From positions 1-49,318 of the forward strand of contig NZ_RAWG01000035.1 in assembly GCF_003611735.1 (NCBI RefSeq): a stretch of DNA of 49,318 nucleotides, read 5' to 3'. The notes under the pieces were generated by a model. It worked only from the letters and a program-made list of their open reading frames with translations. It was not told the DNA's origin and did no database searches. The position numbers and the translations under genes were made by a program. Of the stretch, positions 41,554 through 49,318 are shown piece by piece. Position 1 is the stretch's first letter, and the number at the start of each line of letters is the position of its first letter. This DNA is from Corallococcus sicarius. Lineage in GTDB: Bacteria; Myxococcota; Myxococcia; Myxococcales; Myxococcaceae.

Positions 41554-43371
41554 CTACTTCTGCGGCAGCGGGACGGAGCGCACGTGCAGCTCGCGCAGCT
41601 GCTTCTCGTCCACGTCACCGGGGGCGCCCGTCATCGTGTCCGTGCCCGTCTTCGTCTTCGGGAACGGGATGACGTCGCGCAGGGACTCGGCGCCGGTCAG
41701 CAGCATCACCAGGCGGTCCATGCCCAGCGCGATGCCGCCGTGCGGGGGCGCGCCGAACTTGAGCGCGTCCAGCAGGAAGCCGAACTTGGTGCGCGCCTCC
41801 TCCTCCTGGATGCCCAGCGCCTGGAACACCTCCGACTGCACCTTGGGGTCATGCAGGCGGATGGACCCGCCGCCGATCTCGAAGCCGTTGAGCACCACGT
41901 CGTAGCGGTGGCACTTCACGCGGCCCGGATCCGACAGGAGATGCTGCACGTCCTCGTCATGCGGACGCGTGAAGGCGTGGTGCGCCGCCGCCCAGGTGTT
42001 CGTCTCCTCGTCGAACTCGAAGAGGGGCGGGTTCACCACCCAGAGGAACTTCCACTGGCCGCCGCTGCCGTACTCCGGGATGAGGCCCAGCTTCTTCGCC
42101 ACGTGCACGCGCAGGTTCGCCATCACCGTGTGCACCAGCGACTCGCGGCCGAACTGGAACAGCAGCAGGTCGCCCGGCTTCGCGTTGCACGCCTGGTTGA
42201 TGGCCAGCCGCAGCGCCGGTGTAATCGTCTTGGACAGCGGGGACTGGGTCCACTCACCGCCCTCGCCCACCTTCGCGCGCGCCAGGCCCTTGGCCCCCGC
42301 CTGCTTCGCGAAGTCCTCCAGCTTGTCGCTCTCCGCGCGGGACAGCGCCTTCTCCGCGGGGACGACCATCGCCTTGACGATGCCCTTCTCCTGCACCGCG
42401 TCCCACATCATGGGCACGCCGCCCGCGGCGCCGTGCTCGCGGATGAGGTCGGTGAGCACGATGTGCTCCAGCCCGAATCTCAGGTCCGGCTTGTCGTTGC
42501 CGTACTTCGCCATGGACTCGTAGAAGTCCATCCGCTGGAACGGCGTGGGGATGTCCAGGCCCAGCACCTCGCCCCACAGCTTCTTCAACAGCCCTTCGAT
42601 GATGGTGAAGATGTCGTCCTGGGTGACGAAGCTCATCTCCACGTCGATCTGCGTGAACTCCGGCTGCCGGTCCAGGCGCAGGTCCTCGTCGCGGAAGCAC
42701 TTCACGATCTGGAAGTACCGGTCGAAGCCCGCGACCATGAACAGCTGCTTGTACAGCTGAGGGCTCTCCGCCAGCGCGTAGAACTTGCCCGGGTTCAGCC
42801 GGCTGGGCACCAGGAAGTTGCGCGCCCCACCCGGCGTGTACTTGCCCATGAAGGGCGTCTCCAGCTCCAGGAAGTTGTTGCCGTGCATGTACGCACGCGT
42901 GAGCGCGTTCATCTTCGAGCGCGTCATCAGCGTGCGCTGCAGGGGCCCCCGGCGCAGGTCCAGATAGCGGTGCGCCAGCCGCTTCTCCTCGGACGTGTCC
43001 ACGTTGTCCTCGATGAGGAACGGCGTGGGCTCCGAGCGGTTGAAGATGGTCAGGTCCGAGGCCTTCACCTCGATCTCCCCCGTCTTCATCTTCGGGTTCA
43101 CGTTCTTGCCGCGCGACAGCACCTTGCCCTTGATGCCGATGCAGAACTCCAGGCGCAGGCTGCCGGCAATCTCGTGGGCCTCCTTCGCGTCCGGCTCGAA
43201 CACCACCTGGGTCAGCCCGTCGCGGTCCCGCAGGTCGATGAACACCGCGCCACCGTGGTCACGGCGGTTGTGCACCCAGCCGAAGAGGACGACCTCTTCG
43301 CCGACGTTCGCGGCCGTGAGCTGACCGCAGGTATGGGTACGCTTGACCTCGGAGATGAACGGGACCGCCAT
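41554..43371 (-). CDS. aspS: Aspartyl-tRNA synthetase (bacterial type)
   Basis: A 605-residue class II synthetase that charges tRNA with Asp. The N-terminal OB-fold has LFGWVHNRRDHGGAVFIDLR; motif 2 has FRDEDLRLDRQPEFTQID; a bacterial insertion domain is present (KALSRAESDKLEDFAKQAG region); motif 3 is PHGGIALGMDRLVMLL. His39 (RRDHGG) is the residue seen in non-discriminating enzymes that also charge tRNA-Asn, whereas the Lys in SRGKNVNP is of the discriminating kind, so specificity is unclear. ATG has only a weak AGGCGG site. Likely the first gene of the minus-strand run ending at 36939. Confidence 0.95.
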   Translation of the reverse strand: MAVPFISEVKRTHTCGQLTAANVGEEVVLFGWVHNRRDHGGAVFIDLRDRDGLTQVVFEPDAKEAHEIAGSLRLEFCIGIKGKVLSRGKNVNPKMKTGEIEVKASDLTIFNRSEPTPFLIEDNVDTSEEKRLAHRYLDLRRGPLQRTLMTRSKMNALTRAYMHGNNFLELETPFMGKYTPGGARNFLVPSRLNPGKFYALAESPQLYKQLFMVAGFDRYFQIVKCFRDEDLRLDRQPEFTQIDVEMSFVTQDDIFTIIEGLLKKLWGEVLGLDIPTPFQRMDFYESMAKYGNDKPDLRFGLEHIVLTDLIREHGAAGGVPMMWDAVQEKGIVKAMVVPAEKALSRAESDKLEDFAKQAGAKGLARAKVGEGGEWTQSPLSKTITPALRLAINQACNAKPGDLLLFQFGRESLVHTVMANLRVHVAKKLGLIPEYGSGGQWKFLWVVNPPLFEFDEETNTWAAAHHAFTRPHDEDVQHLLSDPGRVKCHRYDVVLNGFEIGGGSIRLHDPKVQSEVFQALGIQEEEARTKFGFLLDALKFGAPPHGGIALGMDRLVMLLTGAESLRDVIPFPKTKTGTDTMTGAPGDVDEKQLRELHVRSVPLPQK

Positions 43372-43410
43372 GGAGACCGCCTGCGTTTTGTTCGGGAAGG
43401 AAGGCCGGGC

Positions 43411-43441
43411 ACCATACCGGATCGTGGAAACAGCGCGTCAA
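43411..43441 (-). promoter_or_regulatory. Candidate sigma-70-like promoter of aspS
   Basis: On the minus strand TTGACG (43441-43436) is followed after 19 bp by TATGGT (43416-43411). It lies 40-70 bases before the aspS ATG. The spacing is longer than the usual 17. Confidence 0.4.
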
Positions 43442-43549
43442 GGAATCCGTGGCTCCCAACACCCCCTTCCTCCCTCGGAAGACGGGCGTCGGAGCGGCCA
43501 GGTTGGCGCCTCCCCGCAACCGGGAAGCCCCCCCCGGGTTGGAGGAAGC

Positions 43550-44617
43550 ATGCACAGCGGAATGCGTGTCGGCGTGGGGCTGTGGCTGGCCCTGCTCTGG
43601 GCCGGTGCCGCCCGGGCCGAGGAGTCCGCGGAGAGCTCCCTCACCGTCGAGGCGAGCGCGGGCCACGGCTACGGGCTCTGGAGCCTGCTGGGCGACGTGG
43701 GCGTGGGCGAGACGACGTTCCTCACGCTCGGCTACACCGGCGCGCGTCCGGAGGCAGGCACCGCCGCCACCCACCAGCTCTCCGTGGGGGTGGACCATCT
43801 GGCGGGGGAGCACTGGCTCCTGTCCGGCGCCGTCAGCCTGGGGCTGCCCAAGGGCTCCGACACGCGGCTCACCCCGGAGCTGCCCCGGCGCGACCTCCCC
43901 GGCCTCACCGCCCGGACGGGCTACGGCAGCCAGGGCCTGCAGCTCGCGGCGGGCTACGACTCGGCGGGCTTCAAGGCGGTGGAGTACGGCGTGGACGCGG
44001 GCCTGGGGCTCGGCCGCTACCCGCTGCGCCGCCAGCTGCTCACCGTCTCCGACGGCGCCACGAGCGTGCGGTACGAAAGGGAGGACGTCCTCTGGGTGGC
44101 CCGCCCCACCCTGGGCGCAAGGCTCATCTGGGAGGGCCGCTGGGAGCTGGGCCTGCGCGCGGGGCTGTCCCTCTACAGCGAGGACCCGCTCACCGCGGGC
44201 CAGTTCACCGACGCCGAGTGGACGGCCCTGGAGACCCGGCTCGAGGACCAGCTCGCCGCCCGGAGGCTGCTGTCGCGCCTGCGCCTGCGCCAGCTCCGGG
44301 ACCTGGGCGCGGCCGTGACGCGGCGCATGGCGGACGTCAACGCCGGCACGGGCTTCCCCTCCGCCCCGGCCCGGTTCGACCTGAAGCCGTCCCTCACCTG
44401 GCGGCTGAACGCCCGCGTCCGGGGCCAGCTCTCCTACGCCTTCACCCGGTACGTGCCCACCCAGGGCGTGGCCCACGTGCTGGCCACCCGGTGGACGGTC
44501 CGCCTGGGTGAGCCCGTGAGGGTGTGGGCCTCCGTGGCCCTCCAGCGGGACGTCCCGGAGGACCTGCCCGCGGAGGCCTCCGGCCTGCTCACACTCGGAG
44601 GGGAATACACGTTCTGA
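43550..44617 (+). CDS. Outer-membrane beta-barrel protein
   Basis: A 355-residue exported protein: signal LWLALLWAGAARA, then alternating aromatic/Gly strands of a large barrel (YGLWSLLGDVGVGETTFLTL, LSVGVDHLAGEHWLLSGAVS), ending with the C-terminal Phe typical of Bam substrates (GGEYTF). Residues 225-270 (EWTALETRLEDQLAARRLL) form a helical insertion, probably a plug or loop. ATG sits behind GGAGG. First gene of a run with 44641, 45933 and 46651; divergent from aspS. Confidence 0.75.
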   Translation: MHSGMRVGVGLWLALLWAGAARAEESAESSLTVEASAGHGYGLWSLLGDVGVGETTFLTLGYTGARPEAGTAATHQLSVGVDHLAGEHWLLSGAVSLGLPKGSDTRLTPELPRRDLPGLTARTGYGSQGLQLAAGYDSAGFKAVEYGVDAGLGLGRYPLRRQLLTVSDGATSVRYEREDVLWVARPTLGARLIWEGRWELGLRAGLSLYSEDPLTAGQFTDAEWTALETRLEDQLAARRLLSRLRLRQLRDLGAAVTRRMADVNAGTGFPSAPARFDLKPSLTWRLNARVRGQLSYAFTRYVPTQGVAHVLATRWTVRLGEPVRVWASVALQRDVPEDLPAEASGLLTLGGEYTF

Positions 44618-44640
44618 GCGGTCCGGAGTAAAACGGCGTC

Positions 44641-45936
44641 ATGCTCCGAACAGTCATCACCGCCGCCGTCGGGCTGGGACTGGCCGCAGGCTGCGCGCCA
44701 GACAGCGAGGCGCCCGTCAAGGTCTCCGTCCTCGCCCGCTCCAGCAATGGCCAGTACGTCCCCACGCAGGTCGAACTCACCACCATCGAGGACGTCGTCG
44801 GCCTCAAGGGCACCGTCGGTGACCTCCAGGGAGGCGCGCGCATCGTCATCGACATCAATGATCCGGCGCTCAACAACGCGACCGAGGAGACCGTCGCCGA
44901 CGTGCTGCTCAAGAAGTCCGGCCACGACGTGAAGGCCAGCTACATCAGCCAGAAGGATGAGAAGACGGGCGAGGACGTCCTCTGGCCCGCGGACTTCCAC
45001 TCCTGGAACATGGTGACCTCGTATTACAACCTCGAGCGCGCCAACGAGTACTTCCGCGTCGTCGGCAACGTGAAGACGGCCGACTTCGAGCCCGTCCCCA
45101 AGCTCTACTACTTCCCGGAGTTCATCCAGGCGCAGTCGAGCAAGGACCCCGCGCGCGACAACGCCATCTTCTACCCGGTGCTCCAGTCGTTCATGGTGCT
45201 GCCGTTCGATCAGATCCAACGCGCGCCCCTGCCGCTCAACGCGGCGGTGATGGCGCACGAGTACTCGCACCTCGTCTTCAACCGGCTGGCCTACGCCACC
45301 CAGTCGCTGCCGCGGTCGCTGTCGCTCTGGGCCCAGGAGTCGCCCAGCATGGGCGCCAACATCCTCAAGGGCCTGGACGAGGGGCTCGCGGACTACCACG
45401 CCTATGGCGCCACCTGCCGCAGCCCCAGCGGGTGTGATCCGCGCTTCCTCGCCTCCTCCTTCGACGGCGGCCCCTTCTCCGCGGTGACGGACGAGCGGGA
45501 CCTGTCGCGCGGCGACCGCTGCATGAGCGCGCTGCTCTACACGAACATGCTGAACCAGGACCTGGGCGGCTGGTCGGGCGCCGGCAACGAGTACAAGCTG
45601 GGCACGCTGCTGGCCACCGCGCTCTACCAGGCGGGCCGCTCCTCCGGGCAGGAGGCCGTGCTCCAGCGCGCTGTCGTCGCCTCCTACTACGACACGACGC
45701 CCGCCACGCCGGGCATCTTCCAGCTCACCGAGCTCTTCCTGGGCGACCAGACCCGGTTCGAACTGGCCGTGGCCCTGAGCCCCATCCTCACGCACATCAC
45801 GGACCTGGAGCTGAAGAAGGCCGTGTGCAACGAGTTCATCGACCACCTGCAGATTCCCCGGGGTCGGCTCCAGGAACTCGGCGTCTGCCCTGCCAGCGCG
45901 ACGGGCGGCGCCACCTGCCCCAACATCTTCCAATGA
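44641..45936 (+). CDS. Gluzincin-like metallopeptidase lipoprotein
   Basis: A 431-residue lipoprotein with lipobox LAAGC (Cys18). HEYSH (His206-His210) followed by LDEGLADY (Glu247) forms a gluzincin HExxH...E zinc site. Family members of this shape are exported zinc peptidases; the N-terminal 150 residues are a substrate or prodomain-like part. C-terminal residues 300-420 are helical. The next gene overlaps its stop as ATGA, so the three membrane-facing proteins of this run are co-translated. Substrate unknown. Confidence 0.8.
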   Translation: MLRTVITAAVGLGLAAGCAPDSEAPVKVSVLARSSNGQYVPTQVELTTIEDVVGLKGTVGDLQGGARIVIDINDPALNNATEETVADVLLKKSGHDVKASYISQKDEKTGEDVLWPADFHSWNMVTSYYNLERANEYFRVVGNVKTADFEPVPKLYYFPEFIQAQSSKDPARDNAIFYPVLQSFMVLPFDQIQRAPLPLNAAVMAHEYSHLVFNRLAYATQSLPRSLSLWAQESPSMGANILKGLDEGLADYHAYGATCRSPSGCDPRFLASSFDGGPFSAVTDERDLSRGDRCMSALLYTNMLNQDLGGWSGAGNEYKLGTLLATALYQAGRSSGQEAVLQRAVVASYYDTTPATPGIFQLTELFLGDQTRFELAVALSPILTHITDLELKKAVCNEFIDHLQIPRGRLQELGVCPASATGGATCPNIFQ

Positions 45937-46676
45937 GGCCCGCTCCCTTGAACACCTGGCTCAAGGCCGGCCTCGCCGGCAGCCTGCTCCTCGCATCCCC
46001 CGCGCTCGCACAAGCGGACGAAGACGACCCGTACGCCTATCCGGATGACGAGGCCGCCCGCGCCTCGGAGAAGGCCGAGAAGGCGGACGAAGACGCCTAC
46101 GAGCGCCGCCGCAAGCTGGTGGACGAAACCGACGAGTTCCGCGAAGCCGCGGAACGGGAGAACGACGACGGCTTCGACAAGCTCTCCCGCCTGGACGACC
46201 CCAACCTGGGCGTCGCGGTGGAGCTGGGCGGCGGCCTGCTGCTGGTGGACAGCGCCCGCGGCGACTTCTCCGACAACCGGCCCGGCCTGGGCGTGCGCGC
46301 CACCTGGGAGTACGGTCGCTCACTCGACAGCGAGCTGCTCCGCGAGGCCCTCTTCGCGGATCTTCGCTGGCTCTTCGCCAGCCTCAGTGACGGCACGGAT
46401 TTCATCAGGGGGGACACGCGGCTTCACTACTTCACCCTCGCGCCCGCGTACCTGTTCCGCTTCGGTCAGTCCGACTTCGGCTTCTACGTGCAGGCCGGCG
46501 GAGGCCTCGCCTACCAGAACACCGCCATCACCGTGGGCGAGGACGAGACGAAGGTGAACGGCCTCAAGCCCGTCGTCCAATACGGCATCGGCCTGCGCGG
46601 GCGCCCTGCCCCATGGCTACCTTCCAGCGCAATCAACCCGGGAGGGGATGATGGACAGGGAGATGTTGCTTCATGA
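45933..46676 (+). CDS. Exported barrel protein with charged helical linker
   Basis: A 247-residue protein: signal LLLASPALAQA, then about 55 residues of acidic/basic helix (KAEKADEDAYERRRKL, EFREAAEREND), then beta-strands (GVAVELGGGLLLVD, YFTLAPAYLFRFG, FGFYVQAGGGLAYQN) of an outer-membrane protein. The C-terminus (GRPAPWLPSSAINPGGDDGQ) does not end in the expected aromatic residue and overlaps the next gene by 26 bp, which suggests a frameshift or read-through end. Start overlaps the previous stop (ATGA). Confidence 0.7.
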   Translation: MRPAPLNTWLKAGLAGSLLLASPALAQADEDDPYAYPDDEAARASEKAEKADEDAYERRRKLVDETDEFREAAERENDDGFDKLSRLDDPNLGVAVELGGGLLLVDSARGDFSDNRPGLGVRATWEYGRSLDSELLREALFADLRWLFASLSDGTDFIRGDTRLHYFTLAPAYLFRFGQSDFGFYVQAGGGLAYQNTAITVGEDETKVNGLKPVVQYGIGLRGRPAPWLPSSAINPGGDDGQGDVAS

Positions 46677-47283
46677 ACTGCACCCGTCGGTGGTGCATCT
46701 GCCATTGGCGTTGCTGCCGACGGCGGCCGTGGCGGACCTCATCGTGGTGATGACGGGGGACCGGGCCTGGGCGAAGGTGGGCCGCCGGCTGTGGGTGGTG
46801 GGCGCGGGAAGCGCGGTGCTGGCCGGCGTGGCGGGCCTGGCGGCGAGCCAGGAGGTGCGCCTGGAGGCGCCGCGTGCCCGGGACATGACGTTCGTGCACG
46901 GCGCGGGGAACGCCGTCATCACGCTGGGCGCGCTGGGCCTGATGGCGTGGCGGCTGGGACGGGCCCCCACCGTGACGACGACGGTGCTGGGCCTGGGCGC
47001 GTGCGCCTTCGCGCTCTACACGGCGTCGCTCGGCGGGAAGATGGTCTACGAGCAGGGCATCGGCATCAACCCGATGCCGGGCCAGGCGCCGCAGGGCACA
47101 CTGAAGGGCCCGCTGCTGCTGTCGCGTGAGGCCCCCGCGGCGCTGGTGCGGGACGCGGGCCGGGGCCTCGCGTGGCTCTGGGGCCGGGCGCGCGCGCTGC
47201 GCTCCCGCGGCGAGCCGCTCGCGACGGGGGCCACCGGCCTGGGACCCGGTGATGCACTGCCTCCCGCATACGTCCGCGCCTGA
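46651..47283 (+). CDS. DUF2231 membrane protein
   Basis: A 210-residue inner-membrane protein of the DUF2231 family: the characteristic ELHPSVVHLPLALLP near the N-terminus and about four hydrophobic helices (14-35, 48-65, 80-100, 105-125), with a soluble Arg-rich C-terminus. GGAGG lies five bases before ATG 46651; an adjacent ATG at 46648 is too close to the ribosome site. It overlaps the preceding barrel gene by 26 bp. Function unknown, sometimes linked to haem or redox proteins. Confidence 0.82.
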   Translation: MDREMLLHELHPSVVHLPLALLPTAAVADLIVVMTGDRAWAKVGRRLWVVGAGSAVLAGVAGLAASQEVRLEAPRARDMTFVHGAGNAVITLGALGLMAWRLGRAPTVTTTVLGLGACAFALYTASLGGKMVYEQGIGINPMPGQAPQGTLKGPLLLSREAPAALVRDAGRGLAWLWGRARALRSRGEPLATGATGLGPGDALPPAYVRA

Positions 47284-47308
47284 AACACGGCGTCCCAGTC
47301 CCGCCAGA

Positions 47309-47338
47309 AGGCCCGGCGAAGAATATTTCGACGGGCCT
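47309..47338 (+). terminator. Hairpin between DUF2231 and metzincin genes
   Basis: AGGCCCG-g-CGAA-gaatat-TTCG-a-CGGGCCT forms an 11-bp stem with one G-A mismatch and a 6-base loop, starting 26 bp after the DUF2231 stop. No T-run follows, but the arms are long and GC-rich. Confidence 0.45.
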
Positions 47339-47422
47339 GAGGAATATTGGCGGCGGGCTTCGTAAAGGTCTCGGCTGGTGCGCAACGCCCAGCCCCAGAC
47401 TTTTACGAGGGGACGCCTTTCC

Positions 47423-48922
47423 ATGTTTCACAAGAACCTGCTGACGGCCGCCATGGCCATTGTCGGACTGAACGGGTGTGTCTACGGCTACGTCTACGAC
47501 GCTGCGTCGGGCAGCGCCATCCAGGACGCGACGGTGACGGTCACCTCCGGCATCTGCAGCGGCAATGGCTGTGGCGTGAACCCCACCTTCCGGCAGACGG
47601 AGTCGTCGGGCCTCTACGTCTTCGACGCGTATGGCAACCACAACGGTGAGGACCAGGTGCAGCTGCTCACCGTGGCCTCCGGCCAGGAAGCGCTCCGGCT
47701 CCTCTACACCCGCGCGGGCTATCGCTCCGTGGGCGTGTATCACAAGCCCAAGTACGAGGAGGTGACGCAGGAAGGCAACACGTATCAGATCTCCAACGTG
47801 CAGCCCGTGTACCTCTGTCTGACCACCGCCGTGGACTCCGACACCGACGGCATCTGTGACGCCGCGGAGAGCCGCTACGGCACCAACCCGTTCAACTCCG
47901 ACACGGACGGCGACCGCATCAGCGACTTCGCGGAGCTGTATGGCTATGCCGGCGTCGACCTGCGCTACTACGGCGCGAACCCGAGGAAGAAGGACATCTT
48001 CGTGGAGATGGACTACTACCCCGGCCTCAAGCCCACCCAGGCCGCGATGGATCGCGTGACGGCGGCGTTCGCCACCGCGCCCGTGACGAACCACGACGGC
48101 TCCGCGGGCATCGCGCTGCACCTGGTGGCGGATCAGCAGATCGCCGCGGCGGACGTGGACACGGACCTGAACCCCGTGTGGACGGACTTCGACGTCATCA
48201 AGGCCAAGTACTTCGCCACGCGCCGCGCGCCGTTCTTCCACTACCTGCTGGTGGCGGACCACTACAACGGCGGCGGCTCCAGCGGCATCTCGCGCGGCAT
48301 CCCCGCCCACGACTTCATCATGACGCTGGGCAACTGGGGCGTCCCGGGCGGCACGGAGCAGCAGCAGGCCGGCACCCTCATGCACGAGCTGGGGCACAAC
48401 ATCGGCCTGCGGCACGGCGGCAACGAGGACGTGAACTACAAGCCCAACTACCTGAGCCTGATGAGCTACGTGTACCAGCTGGGCGGCCTGCGCGTGGACG
48501 GCACGGACGGCGTGCTCGACTACTCGCGCCTGCGCATCGCCTCCGTCAGCGAGGCCTCCGTCAGTGAGGTCTACGCCTTCGCGCCCCTGGCCCCCACCAC
48601 CGAGGCGGACCTGGCCCACTACGGCGTGCGCCTCAACAGCACGTTCGTCAGCGGCACCGCGAGCGCCAACCTCGACTTCAACGCCAACGGGAGCATCCAG
48701 GCCAACTACATCGCCCGGGACCTCAACGGCGACGGAGACACCCTGGACCTCTTCACCGCGTCGCAGAACGACTGGACCGCCCTCGTGTTCGACGGCGCCG
48801 GCAGCATCGGCGACCCGTGGCTCGGCGCCACCCAGGGCCTGAGCCGCGCGCAGCCGTTCCTCGTCACCCCGGAGAAGACCGAGCCCTGCATGACCTGGGC
48901 GCAGGCCCGGGCCGGCAAGTAG
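47423..48922 (+). CDS. Metzincin-type metalloprotease lipoprotein with calcium-binding repeats
   Basis: A 499-residue lipoprotein: signal ending GLNGC (Cys19). Residues 25-120 form a carboxypeptidase-regulatory/beta-sandwich-like domain (VYGYVYDAASGSAI). Two thrombospondin-3-like acidic repeats (about 135-170, DSDTDGICDAAE and DSDTDGDRISDFAE) bind calcium. The catalytic domain has the full metzincin HELGHNIGLRH (His321, His325, His331) and a Met-turn near LMSY, so it should be active. A further DxNGDGDTLDL is near the C-terminus. The ATG is preceded by GAGGGGA at 9-10 bp; an in-frame GTG at 47378 would lengthen the signal implausibly. A strong terminator follows. Confidence 0.9.
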   Translation: MFHKNLLTAAMAIVGLNGCVYGYVYDAASGSAIQDATVTVTSGICSGNGCGVNPTFRQTESSGLYVFDAYGNHNGEDQVQLLTVASGQEALRLLYTRAGYRSVGVYHKPKYEEVTQEGNTYQISNVQPVYLCLTTAVDSDTDGICDAAESRYGTNPFNSDTDGDRISDFAELYGYAGVDLRYYGANPRKKDIFVEMDYYPGLKPTQAAMDRVTAAFATAPVTNHDGSAGIALHLVADQQIAAADVDTDLNPVWTDFDVIKAKYFATRRAPFFHYLLVADHYNGGGSSGISRGIPAHDFIMTLGNWGVPGGTEQQQAGTLMHELGHNIGLRHGGNEDVNYKPNYLSLMSYVYQLGGLRVDGTDGVLDYSRLRIASVSEASVSEVYAFAPLAPTTEADLAHYGVRLNSTFVSGTASANLDFNANGSIQANYIARDLNGDGDTLDLFTASQNDWTALVFDGAGSIGDPWLGATQGLSRAQPFLVTPEKTEPCMTWAQARAGK

Positions 48923-48957
48923 CCCCCGGCTTCACCCACCGACTGGCAGCACCCACA

Positions 48958-48992
48958 CCGCCGGGCCCGCTCTCTCCAGACGGGCCCGGCGG
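48958..48992 (+). terminator. Strong terminator after the metzincin gene
   Basis: CCGCCGGGCCCG-ctctctccaga-CGGGCCCGGCGG, a perfect 12-bp stem with an 11-base loop, followed by tcgtgttt. It lies 35 bp past the stop at 48922. Confidence 0.8.
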
Positions 48993-49063
48993 TCGTGTTT
49001 CACCCACCTCCCAGCACTTCAGGGGCCTGCCGAACTCTGCCGTTATTCATGTAAACTTACAGA

Positions 49064-49318
49064 ATGCCAAGAATCGCCCTGCTGGGGTACGGACGGTTTG
49101 GACGTGCGTTGGGAGCGCTGCTCGAAGCGGCGGACGTGGGCTACCGGGCGATGGACCCGGGGGCGTCGCTGCCCGAGGGGCTGCGGGCGGGGTCGGTGCC
49201 GGAGCTGCTCGAGGGCGCGGAGCTGGTGGTGGTGGCGGTGCCGGTGCCCCAGGTGCGGGAGGTGTTGCTGGCGCTGCGGCCCCACCTGCGGCCGGAGCAC
49301 CTGGTGCTGGACGTGGGC
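49064..49318 (+). CDS. TyrA-like prephenate/arogenate dehydrogenase family protein (truncated by window end)
   Basis: The first 85 codons of an NAD(P)-dependent dehydrogenase. The N-terminus has the Rossmann fingerprint ALLGYGRFGRALG (GxGxxG), followed by an acidic turn MDPG and the strand ELVVVAVPVPQVREVL with the conserved VPV before the loop. This is the arrangement in prephenate/arogenate dehydrogenases. Other NAD-dependent dehydrogenases of this fold (6-phosphogluconate-like) remain possible until the rest of the gene is seen. It follows a strong terminator, so it begins its own transcript. No ribosome site better than AG-rich ATTCATGTAAACTTACAGA is seen. Confidence 0.6.
   Translation, partial: MPRIALLGYGRFGRALGALLEAADVGYRAMDPGASLPEGLRAGSVPELLEGAELVVVAVPVPQVREVLLALRPHLRPEHLVLDVG

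Noticed and set aside
41539-44511. A 990-codon open frame on the plus strand opposite aspS
   Set aside because: aspS is unmistakable on the minus strand, and this frame shows low-complexity Arg/His/Leu composition.

Overview
The window looks like chromosomal DNA of a myxobacterium, probably Corallococcus/Myxococcus-like. The reasons are very high GC with GC-rich third codon positions, many lipoproteins, multi-PAS and hybrid histidine kinases, a DUSAM-type protein, animal-like lipoxygenases, and several GTG/TTG starts behind strong Shine-Dalgarno sites. No rRNA, tRNA, CRISPR array or insertion sequence was found. About 39 genes are supported; the last one is cut by the window end.

Layout: (1) 0.1-9.0 kb holds a soluble five-PAS histidine kinase, an NlpC/P60-type hydrolase with a peptidoglycan-binding domain, a VWA protein with two C-terminal repeat modules, a beta-propeller lipoprotein and a DUF6055-type metalloprotease-like lipoprotein. 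(2) 9.4-11.2 kb is a low-GC island (about 50% GC in places, against about 70% around it) with a LicD-like protein and an MBL-fold hydrolase behind a TATAAT box. (3) 11.3-19.9 kb holds a small PDZ-like protein, a membrane hybrid kinase/response regulator, a membrane-anchored PAF-acetylhydrolase-like esterase, a membrane protein and a 1199-residue secreted protein with two CxxCH sites and a von Willebrand D domain. (4) 20.0-25.7 kb is an oxylipin-type locus. A PLAT lipoxygenase lies 20 bp upstream of a P450 whose I-helix lacks the oxygen-activating acid, and a second lipoxygenase with a transthyretin-like N-terminus is divergent. (5) 25.8-28.9 kb carries menB, an ABM-domain monooxygenase, an iron-type alcohol dehydrogenase with an altered metal site, and nth. 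(6) 28.9-32.2 kb is a run of lipoproteins, including a cysteine-rich lipoprotein translationally coupled to a DUSAM protein. (7) 32.3-36.9 kb holds an M14 carboxypeptidase and a membrane-anchored CHAT protease. (8) 36.9-43.4 kb, all on the minus strand, holds aspS, an OprB porin and three paralogous JmjC/cupin-like proteins. One of the three has lost every metal ligand, and a Pro/Arg-rich mini-ORF lies between two of them. (9) 43.5-48.9 kb holds an envelope operon (outer-membrane protein, gluzincin-like lipoprotein, barrel protein, DUF2231 membrane protein), a metzincin-like lipoprotein with a clear terminator, and then the start of a TyrA-like dehydrogenase.

The strongest candidates for undescribed biology are the LOX-P450-LOX locus, which is best read as hydroperoxide formation followed by P450 rearrangement, and the JmjC triplet, which may pair active hydroxylases with a pseudoenzyme and possibly a small peptide substrate. 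The low-GC LicD/MBL pair and the lipoprotein/DUSAM pair come next. All functions are inferred from motifs read by eye; no database search was run.
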